Source: Epiperipatus broadwayi
Taxonomy: Eukaryota; Onychophora; Udeonychophora; Euonychophora; Peripatidae
DNA: 64,000 nucleotides
Direction: 5' to 3'
NCBI GenBank assembly: GCA_028023455.1
Contig: JAQFVV010006352.1
Span: forward strand, 1,818,204-1,882,203
The number at the start of each line of letters is the position of its first letter. The first letter of the stretch is position 1. Of this stretch, positions 12,776-25,235 are shown one piece after another. The position numbers and the translations under genes are program-made. The notes under the pieces were generated by a model. The model was not told the DNA's origin and did not search any database. It worked only from the letters and a program-made list of their open reading frames with translations.

Positions 12776-13924
12776 TATATCACTTTTATATTTATCTTAT
12801 AATAAAAAACAATTTTCTTTTGATTTTATTGCTCTTTTTATTATATCCTATTATTAATTTTGGCTTTTGTATATATTATTCTTTAAAAGATTTTTCTTAT
12901 TACCTCCAGCCATTTAAGTTAGCTTATATATCATGAATGTTCCTATGCTATTGGAATTTTTTTTTATACTAACAAGCCGATAGTGTGTGTTTGGGTTACT
13001 ACATTTTCATTAGGTAACTATTTGCTATTTGCATAACACTTTTGACTCTAATTCCCTTTTTTTATTTTTTTAGCTCAAACTTTCAAGATTTAAAAAAGCA
13101 GTGATGAAAATAAATTTAATAAATTGACACATTTTAATTGTTATTTTTGGTGGAGGCAGTAAAATTACTCATGGATCAGATTGAAAATGGATTTGGGATA
13201 GTTGTTTGATTGTGAGAAAGATTTATGTTTAGGCTACCCTGTTTACCAATTCCCATGTCTATAATGAAAGTAAAAAAGAAAATGGCTTTTACAAACAGAT
13301 TATCATGTTTAGAAGATAAATTATTAAAGTGATGAATATAATCACATTGTTAGTATGGTACTGGTTAATTAGCCACTGTGTGATTGCTTGGTGGCTCTGC
13401 TTCTGTGCAAAAACACAGAAATGGCTCTGATTCTGTGCAAAAATGTAGAAATATGCCATTTACACAGTTGAACCTATATCTACTACAAAACTACCTACTT
13501 TTATAATAGCATTTTGTGATGCATGATATCATTGTTCTCTATGAAAATGCACAGAAATTGTATGCTTAGCTATGTCTGTCCATGCTTTATGCATATGTTC
13601 AGTAATGTCAGTTTGCTACCATTAGATATGAGGGTGTTTGTTGTTCAATTTCACAGAGCTCTTGAAATCTGTTTTCAAAATCATTGTCTCACACACAAAC
13701 TGAGTAGTATTCCATAGTGATAATTATCACCCTGTCATCACACTTCCCTGCACATTTTGGAAGATGGTAAAAATTTGGAAAGTTTTTTGCAAAACATGAT
13801 GTGGCAGATTCATGTGAAATTTCACATTCTTGATGAGATAAATAAAATGGCTGAAGGCAATACTGAACATTTATGTTTGAGGTTGCCCTTCCTCATGTAT
13901 TACTGACAAGCCACTTACTTTCAG
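12776..13924. other. Intron sequence, no gene seen
   Basis: AT-rich intron DNA. A short near-duplication occurs at 13395-13450 (GGCTCTG-TTCTGTGCAAAAA twice, about 30 nt apart). The open frame at 13523-13717 has no recognisable domain. Confidence 0.3.
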
Positions 13925-14765
13925 AAGAAATTTTAGTGTTACTGAAAGTTGTGTTATTGAGAAGTTGTTGTTTTTGGAAATAATGTTGTTGTTGTTGGAA
14001 TCAATGTTTGTTGTGATTTCTTTGTAACCCAACCAATCTGAATCATTTTTTGTCCCATTTGTATTACATATTTAAAAACAAAGTCGACTGATGTGAATTT
14101 TTTGGGTTTGTTATTTTTATTTTGTTTAGAATAATGCAAATTTGAAAATAAAATGAAAAGTGGTTGTTTTTGTTTTTGATCGTCATAAAAAAATAACTCG
14201 GGCTGATTACTTTTTTAATGAAGTGTTTCTGTTTGGGTTTTTTAATTTAGTTTAAACGTTTAATTTATTATTAGAAGAATAACGTATTTTTTAGTGTTAT
14301 TGAAATTTGGAAATAAAGTTAATGTTGTTGGAATCAATGCTTGTTGTTGTGATTTCTTCGAAACACAATCAGTCCGAATTCTTTTTTGTCCCACTTGTAT
14401 TACATATTTAAAATAAAGTCGGCTGATAAAATACATGATTACTTTTTCAATGATTTTTTGGGGTTTGTTATTTAATTTTGTTTAGAATAACGTAAGTTTG
14501 AAAATGAAAAGAAAAGTCTTTGGTTTTAATATTTTGACTTTTTATTGGGTATAAAAAATAAAGTTGAGCTGATTACTTTTTAATGAAGTGTTTTTGTTTA
14601 TTTTTTAATTTTATTTTGTAAACGTTTAATTTATTATTAGAACAATAATGTAAATTTGGAAATAAAAAAAAAAGTGTATTTTTTTTTTTTTTTGCTTTTT
14701 TGACTTTTGATTAAACATTTAATTTAGAATGATAAGAATAATGTAAATTTGAAAAAAAAAGGCCC
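13925..14765 (+). repeat. Tandem array with a unit of about 340-365 bp, about 2.3 copies
   Basis: Successive landmarks recur with a shift of about 340-367 nt. GTTGTTGGAATCAATG occurs at 13988 and about 14328. TTTAGAATAA followed by TTTGAAAAT occurs at 14127 and 14483. GCTGATTACTTTTT with AATGAAGTGTTT occurs at 14201 and 14568. AAACGTTTAATTTATTATTAG occurs near 14256 and 14620. A third partial unit ends near 14765. The units are diverged and contain no open frame. This could be a small satellite block or the tandem internal repeats of a mobile element. Confidence 0.75.
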
Positions 14766-16589
14766 GAAAATGTTATATTAATGCATTTTTGCACAGACAC
14801 AGCACCACCAAGCGATGTAAAGTGGATAATTAACCGGTATCGTTAGTACATACTAAAGGCAAATATATTGTTTTTCCAAACTTTTGTGCAACTTTACTTG
14901 AAACTAAATCTTTAATATTTGAATGTACTTGTAGCTAAAGAGGTGTCAAGATCTAAGGTTGATTAAGCTGCTCTTAATTAAACTCATGCTTCTGAGGAAG
15001 TATCTTTAATAGAAGAGATAAATAACTACAAGTATTTTTGGAAAAGTAAATCTACTAATTAAAGGAGACTACATAGTGTTATATTTGCTATAAAGTCTAA
15101 CTTACTACATTTTATTTCTAAAATATTTTGATGTATATAATATACATCAAAGGTGTTAAAGTCTGGTCTGAACATTCTATTAGGCATTTTATTAGGGTAT
15201 ATGTGCTTAAATTAGATTCAGAGAATTCAGAAATAGAAAAACAATAACTTTTATTTACTGCTTTGACATCTCCAAACGTTGGACTATCTAGTTCATTTGC
15301 ATATGCTTTGCATACTGTTTTGTTTCCCTTGCCCTATTTTTTCATTCTGTAGCTCACAGTACCGCTATGAATATGAGGCAAAAGACCTCGAAAGCGCTTA
15401 GCGTGTAATAATTTCTGTGTATCTTTATAGCTTCTCATTCAAGTGTGGCTAACGCTTTGTTAATTTTGTATATTACTGCTGGGTAGTAATATTATAACTC
15501 AAAAACATTAATGCATGTGTTATAACAAATAGTAAACTTTAGTCAAAAATTGCTGGAAATAATAAATTTGATGTTAACTAAAATCATTTACAGTTATTGG
15601 TATTGAGTTTTTGGGCAATACATAGATTATCTATCAAAAATACTTTTAATAAGTAAAACATTATAGAAGGACAAATATGCATTCAAACTTAAAACAGTGG
15701 CATTTAATAAATGATATTATAGTTAGAAGTCAGATAGTATGAACTGTGAGACAGATGGGTTGCATTATAAAATAGGTTTTATAACAATCTTTTCACACAC
15801 AAAAAATTCACATTGTATCTAATTTTTATGTTAAATTTCAACAATCGCTCTTTAAATGCTAAAATTATTAATTTGCATTTCCAAGATTTTTGTGCTATCT
15901 ATGCATGCGTTTTTCTCAAGGAGTGTGATGAATATAAATAAATTTATTCTTAGATTCAGCTAAAATTCTTGTTTCTTTCTGGCAATGCTATTGTTAGTGA
16001 TTTAATTAAAATAAATGTGATATTATTTGTTTGGCAGAATAATAATTTGTGTGTGGATCTTTATAATCAGTATAAAGATTCAAAGCAAAAAATAAACTAA
16101 TACAAGGAAGCTTAAAAAATGATCTGAGAAATAAAACAACAAAGGAGACATAATAACAGTACATTTTCTTTTAGTGCAATGATAGTCACTTATAAATTAA
16201 AAAATGGTATCACAATTATATTGAATCTTTCCATATATCCCTCTCTTATTGATTTTGAATAGATGGAAAGAGTATTTTGATCACACAACCATCAAGTGGG
16301 CAATGAATAGAATATTATATAGATCCTATAAACACTGGTTTATAACAACGTTAAAATTCCACCAATAGGAAAAAACAACAGATATATAAAATTGAAAACG
16401 TAAAATAAAAGTCAGAAAATCTTCAGAGAAATGTGCGTTTTAAAAAAAATTCTTCCAAATAGGAGGAAGTTTTGCATGTGTCATCATATTTATTGATATA
16501 ATTTAGTCTTTGTAGTATATCAATGGCTTCACTGATCTTACATTGGTAGAAAGTGTCATATATAATCAGATAAAATAAATATAATCAAA
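14766..16589. other. Intron sequence, no gene seen
   Basis: AT-rich DNA. A short GC-richer piece at 15350-15470 includes CCTCGAAAGCGCTTAGCGTG and GTGTGGCTAACGCTTTG. No coding pattern, tRNA or long repeat is recognisable. Confidence 0.3.
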
Positions 16590-16734
16590 ATACTCTGAAA
16601 TAAACCGCACAATATTCAATATAACAATATAAAAAAATCAATAATAGCTTGGCTCACACTTCATAAGCTGGATATAGCTATTATTGATTTTTTATATTGG
16701 TATATTGAATATTGTAGAGTTTATTCCAGAATAT
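16590..16734. mobile_element. MITE-like perfect hairpin
   Basis: The left arm (16590-16649) and right arm (16676-16734) are almost exact reverse complements over nearly 60 nt. Each arm includes the segment around AATATTCAATATA and the segment CAATAATAGCT. They are separated by a spacer of about 26 nt, which leaves a stem-loop of 145 nt. No coding capacity. The size and structure fit a small foldback element or MITE. Target-site duplications were not resolved in this AT-rich context. Confidence 0.7.
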
Positions 16735-16735
16735 T

Positions 16736-18056
16736 ACACACACACACATATATATATATATGGAGTAGATAAGATGTGCAATCAATATTCTAAAACTTGA
16801 ATTAAAAACTATAATGATGTACAAGAGAATTTTTTAGACTCCTACTTGGATAAAAAAATTCTTGATTTTTATTATCTTTCAGAAAATTATAAAATGAAAT
16901 TATAATTTGTCTTGTGAATAATTTGTTTTAATAATGCAGTAGGTACTTCAAAAAACAAATATAAAAAATCTTCCCTACTTTCTCTTACTTTTATAACAAA
17001 AGAGGTCATTTTATTTACAAATGATATTGACGTTGATTTGAAACTTTTGGGTGTCGATCTTTGCAAAACATAGCAACCATTTAAGGTAATCTCCATAACT
17101 ATATCCTCTATATGCAACATTTCACATTCATTGCAAAATAGATTTTCTCTGGGGAAAAAAAGACTTCAGAAAGTTTGTTACCAAGAACTACATCAACAAA
17201 ACTTTATTTTCCAGAATCAACAGGTTTAAAGACAAATTCAATAAAAATGAAAAACATATATCTAACGTTACTCCTATTTGTTTTATAAACACAATGAACC
17301 TCAAAAAAGCTTTTAATCTTGTGTAAAAGTAATATATCAATCTTTTTTAACATAAATTAAAAATACTTTTTAGAAAGCAGTAAAGATTTCGATTTATTTT
17401 CTTATGTATGCATATTAAGTTCTTTATCTAAAGTAAGTTAAGGTAACTAGATAACAAAATACTATAACCAAGGGATGACAGTTAATCATAGTCAGCGATT
17501 ATTATAATATACAATTTTAAAGTTATTATAGCATCTCCTTGTGCAACTGCATCACAAATTAGTGATGTTTTTTAATATTATAAAGATATATTATATCATT
17601 CTTCCTGTCTTCCAATATATGCTGGAAATACTTATTTGGAACAAGAATAAACTTTTCTATTTTAACTTGAAAATCAAGAGCAACCTTTGTAATTTTTAAA
17701 TTTTCTAAATTTTTATAAATATTTAACAAATTTTAATTAAGAATTCTTAGCTGATGCTAAGGAAAGGTAAACTGTTTTTTAAATAACTAAAGTAAAAGAA
17801 AAGGTATGAATCCTAAATGTGAAAAGAATCTAAATTTAAGTTTATATGTTGGTTATAAATATCTAAACTACTAAATGCAAATTGAAATAGAACTGATAAT
17901 AAGAAATCCATAAAAAAATTATTTGCTATTATTTAACTTAGATAAAGAATGATACAGTATGGTTATTATTGTTTACAAATATTATTATCATTATTAACAT
18001 TCCACTATTAAATATTTATTATAATTTATAAAATATATTTTATTGTTTCTTATTAG
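16736..18056. other. Intron sequence before the Tg1 exon
   Basis: AT-rich DNA with a short CA/TA microsatellite at about 16736-16762. The minus-strand frame at 16887-17120 has no recognisable domain. The last 20 nt before the exon at 18057 form a T-rich acceptor tract ending in TTATTAG. Confidence 0.35.
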
Positions 18057-18189
18057 ATAAAACTTTGTGTTTCCAAAAACAAAGAGAACATGATGAAGCA
18101 CTGAAGAGGGGTGAACAAAGAGTTGGTTATTTGAGACCTGACTGTGATGTATTTGGAAACTATTCTCCTAAGCAATGCCTTAATACTTG
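18057..18189 (+). CDS. Exon of Tg1-repeat protein: first half of Tg1 domain A
   Basis: Entered in phase 1 after TTCTTATTAG and left in phase 2 at GTAAGT, 133 nt. It encodes about 44 residues starting DKTLCFQKQREHDEA, with the second cysteine in LRPDCDVFGNYSPKQC, which also holds the third. The pattern C-x(~28)-C-D-x-x-G-x-Y-x-P-x-Q-C is the classic N-terminal half of a thyroglobulin type-1 repeat. The domain is completed by the exon at 32297, across an intron of 14.1 kb. The split codon (TG plus G) makes the tryptophan of the WCFC motif. Tg1 repeats are secreted disulfide-knotted modules, and some of them inhibit cysteine or aspartic proteases. No enzyme or inhibitor role can be assigned here. 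Confidence 0.88.
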
Positions 18190-18779
18190 GTAAGTTTTCA
18201 TTATCAGTTTTTAAATACAAAAAAACTAACTAGAATAATTGATTTGCACACATTAAAAACTGTTGTAATTATATTATGTGTAATAATATCTTGTAACTTG
18301 ATTTACAGAGCAGTCTGCAGAATACCAACCTTTTTATATCATTTAAAAATATCTCCAAAAAGTTATATTTATGTATTATAATTTTATCATTGCCTTGAAC
18401 CTCAACTGACATGGGTGGTTGTGCAATCATTCTCAAATTTCATGTATTGAATATAGGAAGATTAATTAAATGTTAACAGTTCTATGCGACTTTCTTTAGT
18501 TATTTATCTATGTTTATAGTACTTTCACACTGATTGGTCTTGTGTAATATATAAATTAATATTTTTAATTTGAGATCATAATTATTTTAATATGTGTGGT
18601 CAAATTGTTGTAATTTCTAAAATTTTCTTAAAAAATTTTTCTATCCTATTAACATAGTTACTAGTCAAAAAATATCATAAATACAAGTGTAAAATTACAA
18701 TGACTTAGTAATATCAATAATTATATGCTTATAATGCTCATTAAAGAAATTATATATATTGTTAAATTTATTTAAAGCT
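18190..18779. other. Start of intron 2, no gene seen
   Basis: AT-rich intron DNA after the GTAAGT donor. No repeat or coding pattern is recognised. The frame at 18187-18381 is intronic read-through. Confidence 0.35.
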
Positions 18780-20960
18780 TAGCACTTTCAAAGCTGTATG
18801 GCTTCATAATCATAGTAGTGTGCGGTTGATAGTGATGAGGGGCAGTATTCAAATTTATGTTAATTAGATGTTTCAGTATTTTATTTAAAATATTGTTTGA
18901 ATTAGTTTGTCCATCTTTTTGAAATGGCAAAACAGGTGTCTTTTCTATTGATTGATTGGGTGTCATTGTTTATGAAATATGCCTCCTTTATTTTGCGCCT
19001 ATGGTCATTACTCTCTTTGCACACTATTCTGTGGTTGGTGGGTTCACATCTGTGTCCAGTAGCTTTTTCATGTTCCACGAATGCTGATATAGACTCCTTG
19101 TTGTTCAGTGCCCTTTTATACATATATATGTGCTGGGATGCTCTGTTTGTAATGATAGTTTTGGTTTCCCCATAATATGAGGCTCTGCATCTGGCCTGAG
19201 AGCATTGTATCTGGTACACCGCTTGAGATGTTAGTTTGGGATCAAGTTTATCTTTTGAATTGTTTATTAGTCTATTGGTGTTGGTTGAAGTGCAGAAACC
19301 AATAATAAATTCTTTTGATAATGTTTTAGTTAGATGTTTGGCAATGTTGCATATGTATGGTATAATTATTCATGGTTTATTATCTCTGATTCTGCCTTGC
19401 TGGTTTATTTTTGCTTGGAACTGTGCTATTCTTTTAATTATGTGTGTATATTTGTAGCCAACAGATATTAGTTCTCTAATGTATTTTAATATGTTATCTC
19501 TTTTGTCTGAATTACATTTACATAAGTAATCATTTTTATGTAGAAACAAATTCAGTTCAGCATATTTATGTGAGTTGAGAACTATTACATTCTGATGCAT
19601 GTATCCTCTAATTTCTAGGGGTTTGATGGTCATGTGGTACATTTTTTGTTTATCTTCTCTTTGTATGTCTAGGTCCAGATATTTTAGATGGTGTTGATCA
19701 TTTTCCCATGTGATATTTAGTGTGAGTTTAGACATCAGCTGTAATTCTTTGGTGATGTTTAAGATTGTACTCCTTTTAGCAGCAATAAACATGCAGTCCA
19801 CATATCTAAGATATATCATTGTGGGGTTATCTGCTTGTATAATTGGTATTACTTGTTTCTCATGGTAGTTTAAGAAGATGCTGAACATTATGCCACTAAT
19901 GGCTAGGCCCATTGGCCATCCCTGCTTCATTTTATACCATTTTCCTTCAAAAATAGTGTGAATATTTTCATTCATCCATTCCAAAAAGGCCACAATAAAG
20001 TTAAATTTACCATCTGGACATTGTTTATTAATTAATTCTGTTTTGATTATGTCTATTGAGTGCTTTCTGTCCACTGATCCATATAGCTCTTTCACATCTA
20101 GAGCTGCCATTTCACACTCTTGATCTATTTGTATATCTCATATTATGACCACTAACTCAAATGATGATGCAATAGCATAATCCCCAAATCCTATAGTGTC
20201 AACCAACCAGTGGTTAATTAGTTTTGCAGTTTTTTGGTAGTGCACTCCACCAAAGTCTAACATAAGGTGAAGTGGTGTTCCTTCCTTGTGAACTTGGCAT
20301 TTCCAAATATTCTGGGAGGTTTGGTGGCAGATGGATATATATGGTAATATTCTGCTCTGGTCATGCCTTTGTCCTTGTGAATCCTGAGTATTGTGGAGAT
20401 GAATTTATCTTTATTTAGTCTCAAGTTGAAATTTGCCTCTTCTTCAAACCTCAAGTTCAGAATTTGGTTTGACATTTTCTCGTGGTATTTTTCATTGTTC
20501 ATAATGATAAACCGGTTTCCTTTATTTTCTTTAATGCATTTCAAGTTGTTGGATTCCAAAAATTGTCTGGTTTTAACAATACTATTTCTCCATTCTTTAT
20601 TTTCTGCCCTCATGTGTTTATTTCTAATGGTTTTCATTATTTGAGAGATTATATCCTCTCTGTGAGTGTTATTAATTAAACTCGCTTCTGTATCAGCTAG
20701 AAGTTCGAGTTTACCTCTGCTGAACGATTAATATTAGTTCTGTTGACAAATGTTTCATTAGTTGCTATATTAAGATTTATATGTTGTTTCTTTGCGAGGA
20801 ACATTATTTTACGTTCAAATCGCATGGCATGTTTTCTTTCCTCTCGTTCGCACTTATTTTGTATTCATTGCGGTATAGCTATATGCGTGGAGATGTGCCT
20901 CATCTTTTCCTATTTTTCTTTAGCGCACTCTTGCAACTTTTTATTATACAGCTGAGCAGC
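18780..20960 (-). pseudogene. Penelope-like element, minus strand, RT plus GIY-YIG endonuclease relic
   Basis: Read on the minus strand from about 20960, an arginine/lysine-rich N-terminal stretch (HAMRFERKIMFLAKKQ) comes first. An N-terminal RT block lies at about 20637-20257, and its GNRFIIMNNEKYHEKM corresponds to the usual D-K-x-x-x-V-V-M region. The RT core (20110-19370) has AALDVKELYGSVD, KQGWPMGLAISGIMFSIFLN and YLRYVDCMFIAA, where the second catalytic aspartate of Y-V-D-D is a cysteine. HHLKYLDLDI follows. The endonuclease segment (about 19240-18902) has AVYQIQCSQARC, then YYGET in place of Y-I-G-x-T, and a conserved histidine-rich stretch near HEKATGH. The frames are separated by stops and shifts. 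The loss of an RT aspartate and the stops show that it is inactive. It is a different subfamily from the 45 kb element. Confidence 0.9.
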
Positions 20961-21274
20961 TGTTAACATAAGTTATATAAAATCTTGTCGTAGTTATATA
21001 TTGATCGGTTGATTTTAATTAGGCAGCAGTTAGGAAAAATGTTAAATTGTTTGCATTTACTTAAAAATTCGAGTCTCTGTTGTAATTTTCGCGTCGTAAT
21101 TCCGGTTTGTAAAATATATCCATTGTTTTACCTTTTCACAGAAGATTAAGCATTACATTGTCAACTTTTATTTATGTTTATGCAAGCTATTAAAACAGTA
21201 ACCAATTTTTTTTATACCGAAGTAACATATAATGCATGCTCTAATAATTATTTGAGCTTACACTCATCATCAAT

Positions 21275-21610
21275 AGTATTCTGCCCCAGGGACAAGTCTA
21301 GAAAATAGTCACATCACCAATTCATCCGTTCTTCATTCTGTCCACTTTATTGTCAACATTATTCAATTTCACATAACTATTCCCATATCTCACATCATCC
21401 AACAATGTCAATTTTTTCCATCCCTTTCTCATTGCTTCCACTCACCATTACCTCCAAAATGTCTTTCATTAAACTATACTTTCTTCTTAATACATAGCCA
21501 ATCCAGTTTCTGTTTTTAATTCCTCCATCAATCTTCCTTTTTCATTTACCCTTTTTAAAATTTCCTCATTTGTTATTTTATTAATTGAACTGATTTTCTC
21601 CCCATTCTTC
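21275..21610 (-). pseudogene. 3' fragment of a non-LTR retrotransposon, different from the RTE family
   Basis: Minus-strand reading gives ITNEEILKRVNEKGRLMEEL, then a Trp-Ile-Gly-type block that is broken, then KGWKKLTLLDDVRYGNSYVK. This follows the C-terminal region found after the RT domain of many animal non-LTR elements: N-E-x-V-L-x-R-V, then W-I-G-H-x-L-R, then a G-R-x-R-x-x-x-L-D-D type block. Frameshifts are present. The RT domain itself is absent, as expected for a 5'-truncated insertion. Confidence 0.65.
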
Positions 21611-22369
21611 TCTATTAGATGGCATTAATATGTGGAAAAAAATTGCTACTGTTTGATAATTAAATACAATTATAATGAGTCTTAAAATGTCAGTTTTAAT
21701 TTTTTAATTATTTTCTATGATAATTAATATTTTAAAAGTTTGTAAATATATTTATATAACCAAAATAATTTTAGAATATATTACATGTTGAATGTTGTAA
21801 CAGTAAATAATGAGGAAATCTGCATTCTCAAATATTTCACGCATTTGAATCGCAAAACTGTATTGTATTTATACAGATAATGTGAAGTGACGTTGGTTTT
21901 TCTATTTAATGTTTCCTACAAATTGAATAAGCCAAAACTGTAACTATAAATAATAGATTATTAATAATAAATATTTTACTTCTGGCTAACTAACTAAATT
22001 TATAAAAGCTGAAACTATTTACACCCAAGACTATTTTTTTACATATTGGCATATTTTAAATAAATATACATCGAAATCAAAGGGACATTTTATTTATCCT
22101 GAAATACATTTAGAATAGGTAAATAAATAATTCTAAAATTTATTTTAATGTAAACATCATCCTTTTTTTCTTTTATATTGCAATGTTATAACATCTAATA
22201 GCAATTTAATATGGCTAGGAAAAAAACAGTGTATGATATTTAATGTGTCGACCTTATAAAGAAAATACACACAAAAACAATTTAATAAAAAATTAAATAC
22301 TTATGTAGTTACACTTCTGGAAGTTTTTCATCTGTTTTTTTTTTTAATAATTTATTTTCAGGAGCATAG

Positions 22370-23515
22370 GGACTTAAATACATGGTATAAATAACATGGC
22401 TGACTCATGTTCAATAATTGTGTTTTTTTTATTAAAATGATAAAGAAATACAAAAGTCCAAAGAGTTGTAATTCAAAATTTTTTTAAATAAAATTTAAAA
22501 AAAAATCATTTAGCATACTATAAGAAATATGCAGACTGTCATTACTTTCAGACAGGCAATATCCTGTAATTTTAAAAATATTCCAGTGCATCTTGTTCTG
22601 CCAATGAAATATTCCAAATTTTAATCATATTTCCAGTTCTGTCAATTAAATATTCCAGATTTTAATCATATTTCCAAAAATATATGGTAAAGAAGGAATG
22701 TTAAATAAACCATGTGTAAACTAATATTAAAAAAAAATTACAATAAGTTGTCACATGTTATCTGTTAGTCCCATGTTAATAATTTTGAAAATATTTTAGT
22801 AAATCTTGTTCTGTCAATGAAATATTTCAAATTTTATAATTTTATACATGAGTTACTGAATGCTTAAAGAATAACAATTTTATCACTACATGTTAAGTGT
22901 TGAGCACACGTTAACATTTAAACATTATGTTCTAAATGGAATTTATTGAAAAGTATTTTCAAAATTTTTTAAAATTGTGAGTGTAGTTTATTAAAAAAAT
23001 GGGATTAGCCCTGCCATAAATTCCATTCACAAAATAGCATCAAAAGATTAACACAATGCTAACAGATAACACATGACAAATATTTTTTAACTTTAGTTTA
23101 CACATGGGTTTTTAAACATTCATTCTTTATTGCATCATTGTTGAAAATATGATTAAAATTTAGAATATTTCATCAGCAGAACAAGTTGCAGTGGTATATT
23201 TGCTCATTACAAAGTGAGTCCGCCTGTGCATTTTTTATACTTTGCTTAATAATGTTTTATTTTCTTTACCGAATTTACATGTTATTTACAACACTTTGGA
23301 TTTTGTGTGTTTCAGCAGAATATTTTCAAAATTACAGGAAAGTGTCCACCCAAAAAGTGATATCAGTCTGCATGTTTGTTATAGTCTACTATATAATGTT
23401 TTTTTTAAAAATATATTTATTTGTATTTACATTAAAAAAATTGAATTACAACTCTTTATTGAATACAATAATTTAGTCAGCCATTTTGTTTATGCCATGT
23501 GTTATGGATCATTTA
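22370..23515. mobile_element. Large diverged palindrome (about 1.1 kb foldback element)
   Basis: The two halves are reverse complements over about 500 nt each. Landmark pairs are ATGGTATAAATAACATGGCTGA (22383) with its inverse near 23473-23500, AGAGTTGTAATTCAA (22462) with TTGAATTACAACTCTTT (23441), GAAATATTCCAAATTTTAATC (22604) with GATTAAAATTTAGAATATTTC (23151), and ACATGTTATCTGTTAG (22754) with CTAACAGATAACACATG (23059). The centre is near 22960. Within the left half a motif of about 60 bp (TCTTGTTCTGCCAATGAAAT type) is repeated. No protein is encoded. The structure fits a foldback DNA element or two inverted insertions. Confidence 0.75.
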
Positions 23516-23727
23516 AAAAAATGTGTGGCAAGATTCCAGCAGGTCAAAAATTATTTACATTTATTGATATATAAGTGATTTCATATTACCATTAATAACA
23601 GACATATTTGTGAAGTTGCTACAGCTTCTTAATGTATTAAAAAAATCCAAAGAGATGTGGTGCTATATATGTTCAGCAATGTTTTCTGTAAGCTGAAAGA
23701 AAAAATATCTTAATTAGGGTTATATAA

Positions 23728-24365
23728 AAAATATATTATAATTATTTTTTAACATTATAAATAAATAATTTGGAAAATAGTTTCTATAAGTATTTTACAG
23801 GTTTTTTTTAATAACACAATGAACTTATCTACTTATACAAAGTGAATAAAGATAGCTTCTGAATGAATGAACTTAGGATCACAAATAATAGTATATTTAA
23901 GAAAGTGTTAAAAGTAAAATAAACATATTACTACATATTCATTCACATACTTATTTAACATATACTAAGAAAAATTTTATTATATTTTACATAAAAAATG
24001 AAATAGCTACACAATAAAAGAAATTCACATCTCTCAGATAAAACGAATTTGTAATAAGAGGAATTAACCATCTTTTATACAAATAAGAATATATAATACT
24101 GCAAATGACAATGACAAATATATGATAGCGACTATTCAACTAATTTGCATAACAAACTTTAACAATGCCTTACTTCTAGTACTTGTATTCTTAATAACTC
24201 AATATATGTCAACACAATTCCATTTTCTCTGGAAAGATGTATTCATAAGATTCAAATTTTATAATGATAATAAATTTTAATAATCAATGTATAGCCCTTA
24301 ATAAGCATAGCATTCACATCAAAATTATTATATGGGATATTTGCAAACATGTATTGCATATAAAG

Positions 24366-24410
<45 letters not shown>

Positions 24411-24418
24411 TTGATAAA

Positions 24419-24461
<43 letters not shown>

Positions 24462-25235
24462 CTTTGCTGTTTTAAAAGAACATTGCTTTTGGAGATCTAA
24501 GAGGAAAAAATATATACATAGCAACAATTCATAATATAATTATTATTAATAAAAATAATGTCTGTATTTTATCTTTTTTAAAAATCTAAAGTCCTAAATT
24601 CAAAGTTCATTTTCAATTTGATTTTCAGCAAGTTCCTGGGTGATAATATTTGATGAACTAAAAAAGCAAAGATTATTAAAAGAAAGTTTATTCTTGTTAA
24701 ATTTTAAAAGTTTTAAATAAAAAGTCTATTGTTCCCAAACTTGTTTAGATGATTACAAGTGAATATAAAAATTTAAGAATTCTTGGAAATGTTGATAAAA
24801 TATTAATTGGTCCATGTAGCAACATTTTTCTTCTGGATATTTTTAAAATGTAAGTTCTTCAATACTTAGATTTAGAAAAGATAGATTTCCTTTTTATTTT
24901 ATTTTCCACTTTTGTTTTATTTTAACATTATGCCATGGAGACTCAGCAGTAATAAAGGTAACTGGAATGGAAGCTTCTCAATCCCCAATGATTCTTTTTA
25001 TTTAGATGACCATTATGGCTAATTAATACTATTGCAATTTTTAAAAACTGTATTAAAAGAAAATAATCTAATTGGATTGAAAGTTTTTTATCAAGTAAAA
25101 AGTTTTTTTTGTTAAAAGTAAACAATTATCCTTATTGCAAAATTAATGATATCCAAATTCCTATATTTATCTTGACAGATCATCTCCTATCAACACACTA
25201 TGCTAAAATTTTTCCATTGTCTGGCACCTGAGCTT
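23728..25235 (+). repeat. Unknown dispersed repeat, copy b (about 1.5 kb)
   Basis: Direct repeat of 2795-4310; the landmarks are listed there. This copy differs by two TA arrays at 24367-24404 and 24421-24458. They lie where copy a has only an A-rich run after the shared TAAAGC, so the microsatellite arose or was inserted after the copies separated. No coding capacity. Confidence 0.7.
24366..24458. repeat. Two (TA)n arrays separated by a 16-nt spacer
   Basis: Two runs of about 38 nt each of alternating TA flank the spacer TTATATTTGATAAAGC. The spacer ends in AAAGC, the same pentamer that precedes the first run, which suggests that a short segment was duplicated with the array. Confidence 0.9.

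Noticed and set aside
18924-19457. Plus-strand frames opposite the 18.8-20.96 kb Penelope-like relic (also 20393-20966)
   Set aside because: They are antisense shadows; the minus strand carries RT and GIY-YIG motifs.
23165-23185. TCATCAG on the plus strand (CTGATGA on the minus) in the palindrome
   Set aside because: No GAAA and no hairpin follow at the right distance. The palindrome itself explains the sequence.
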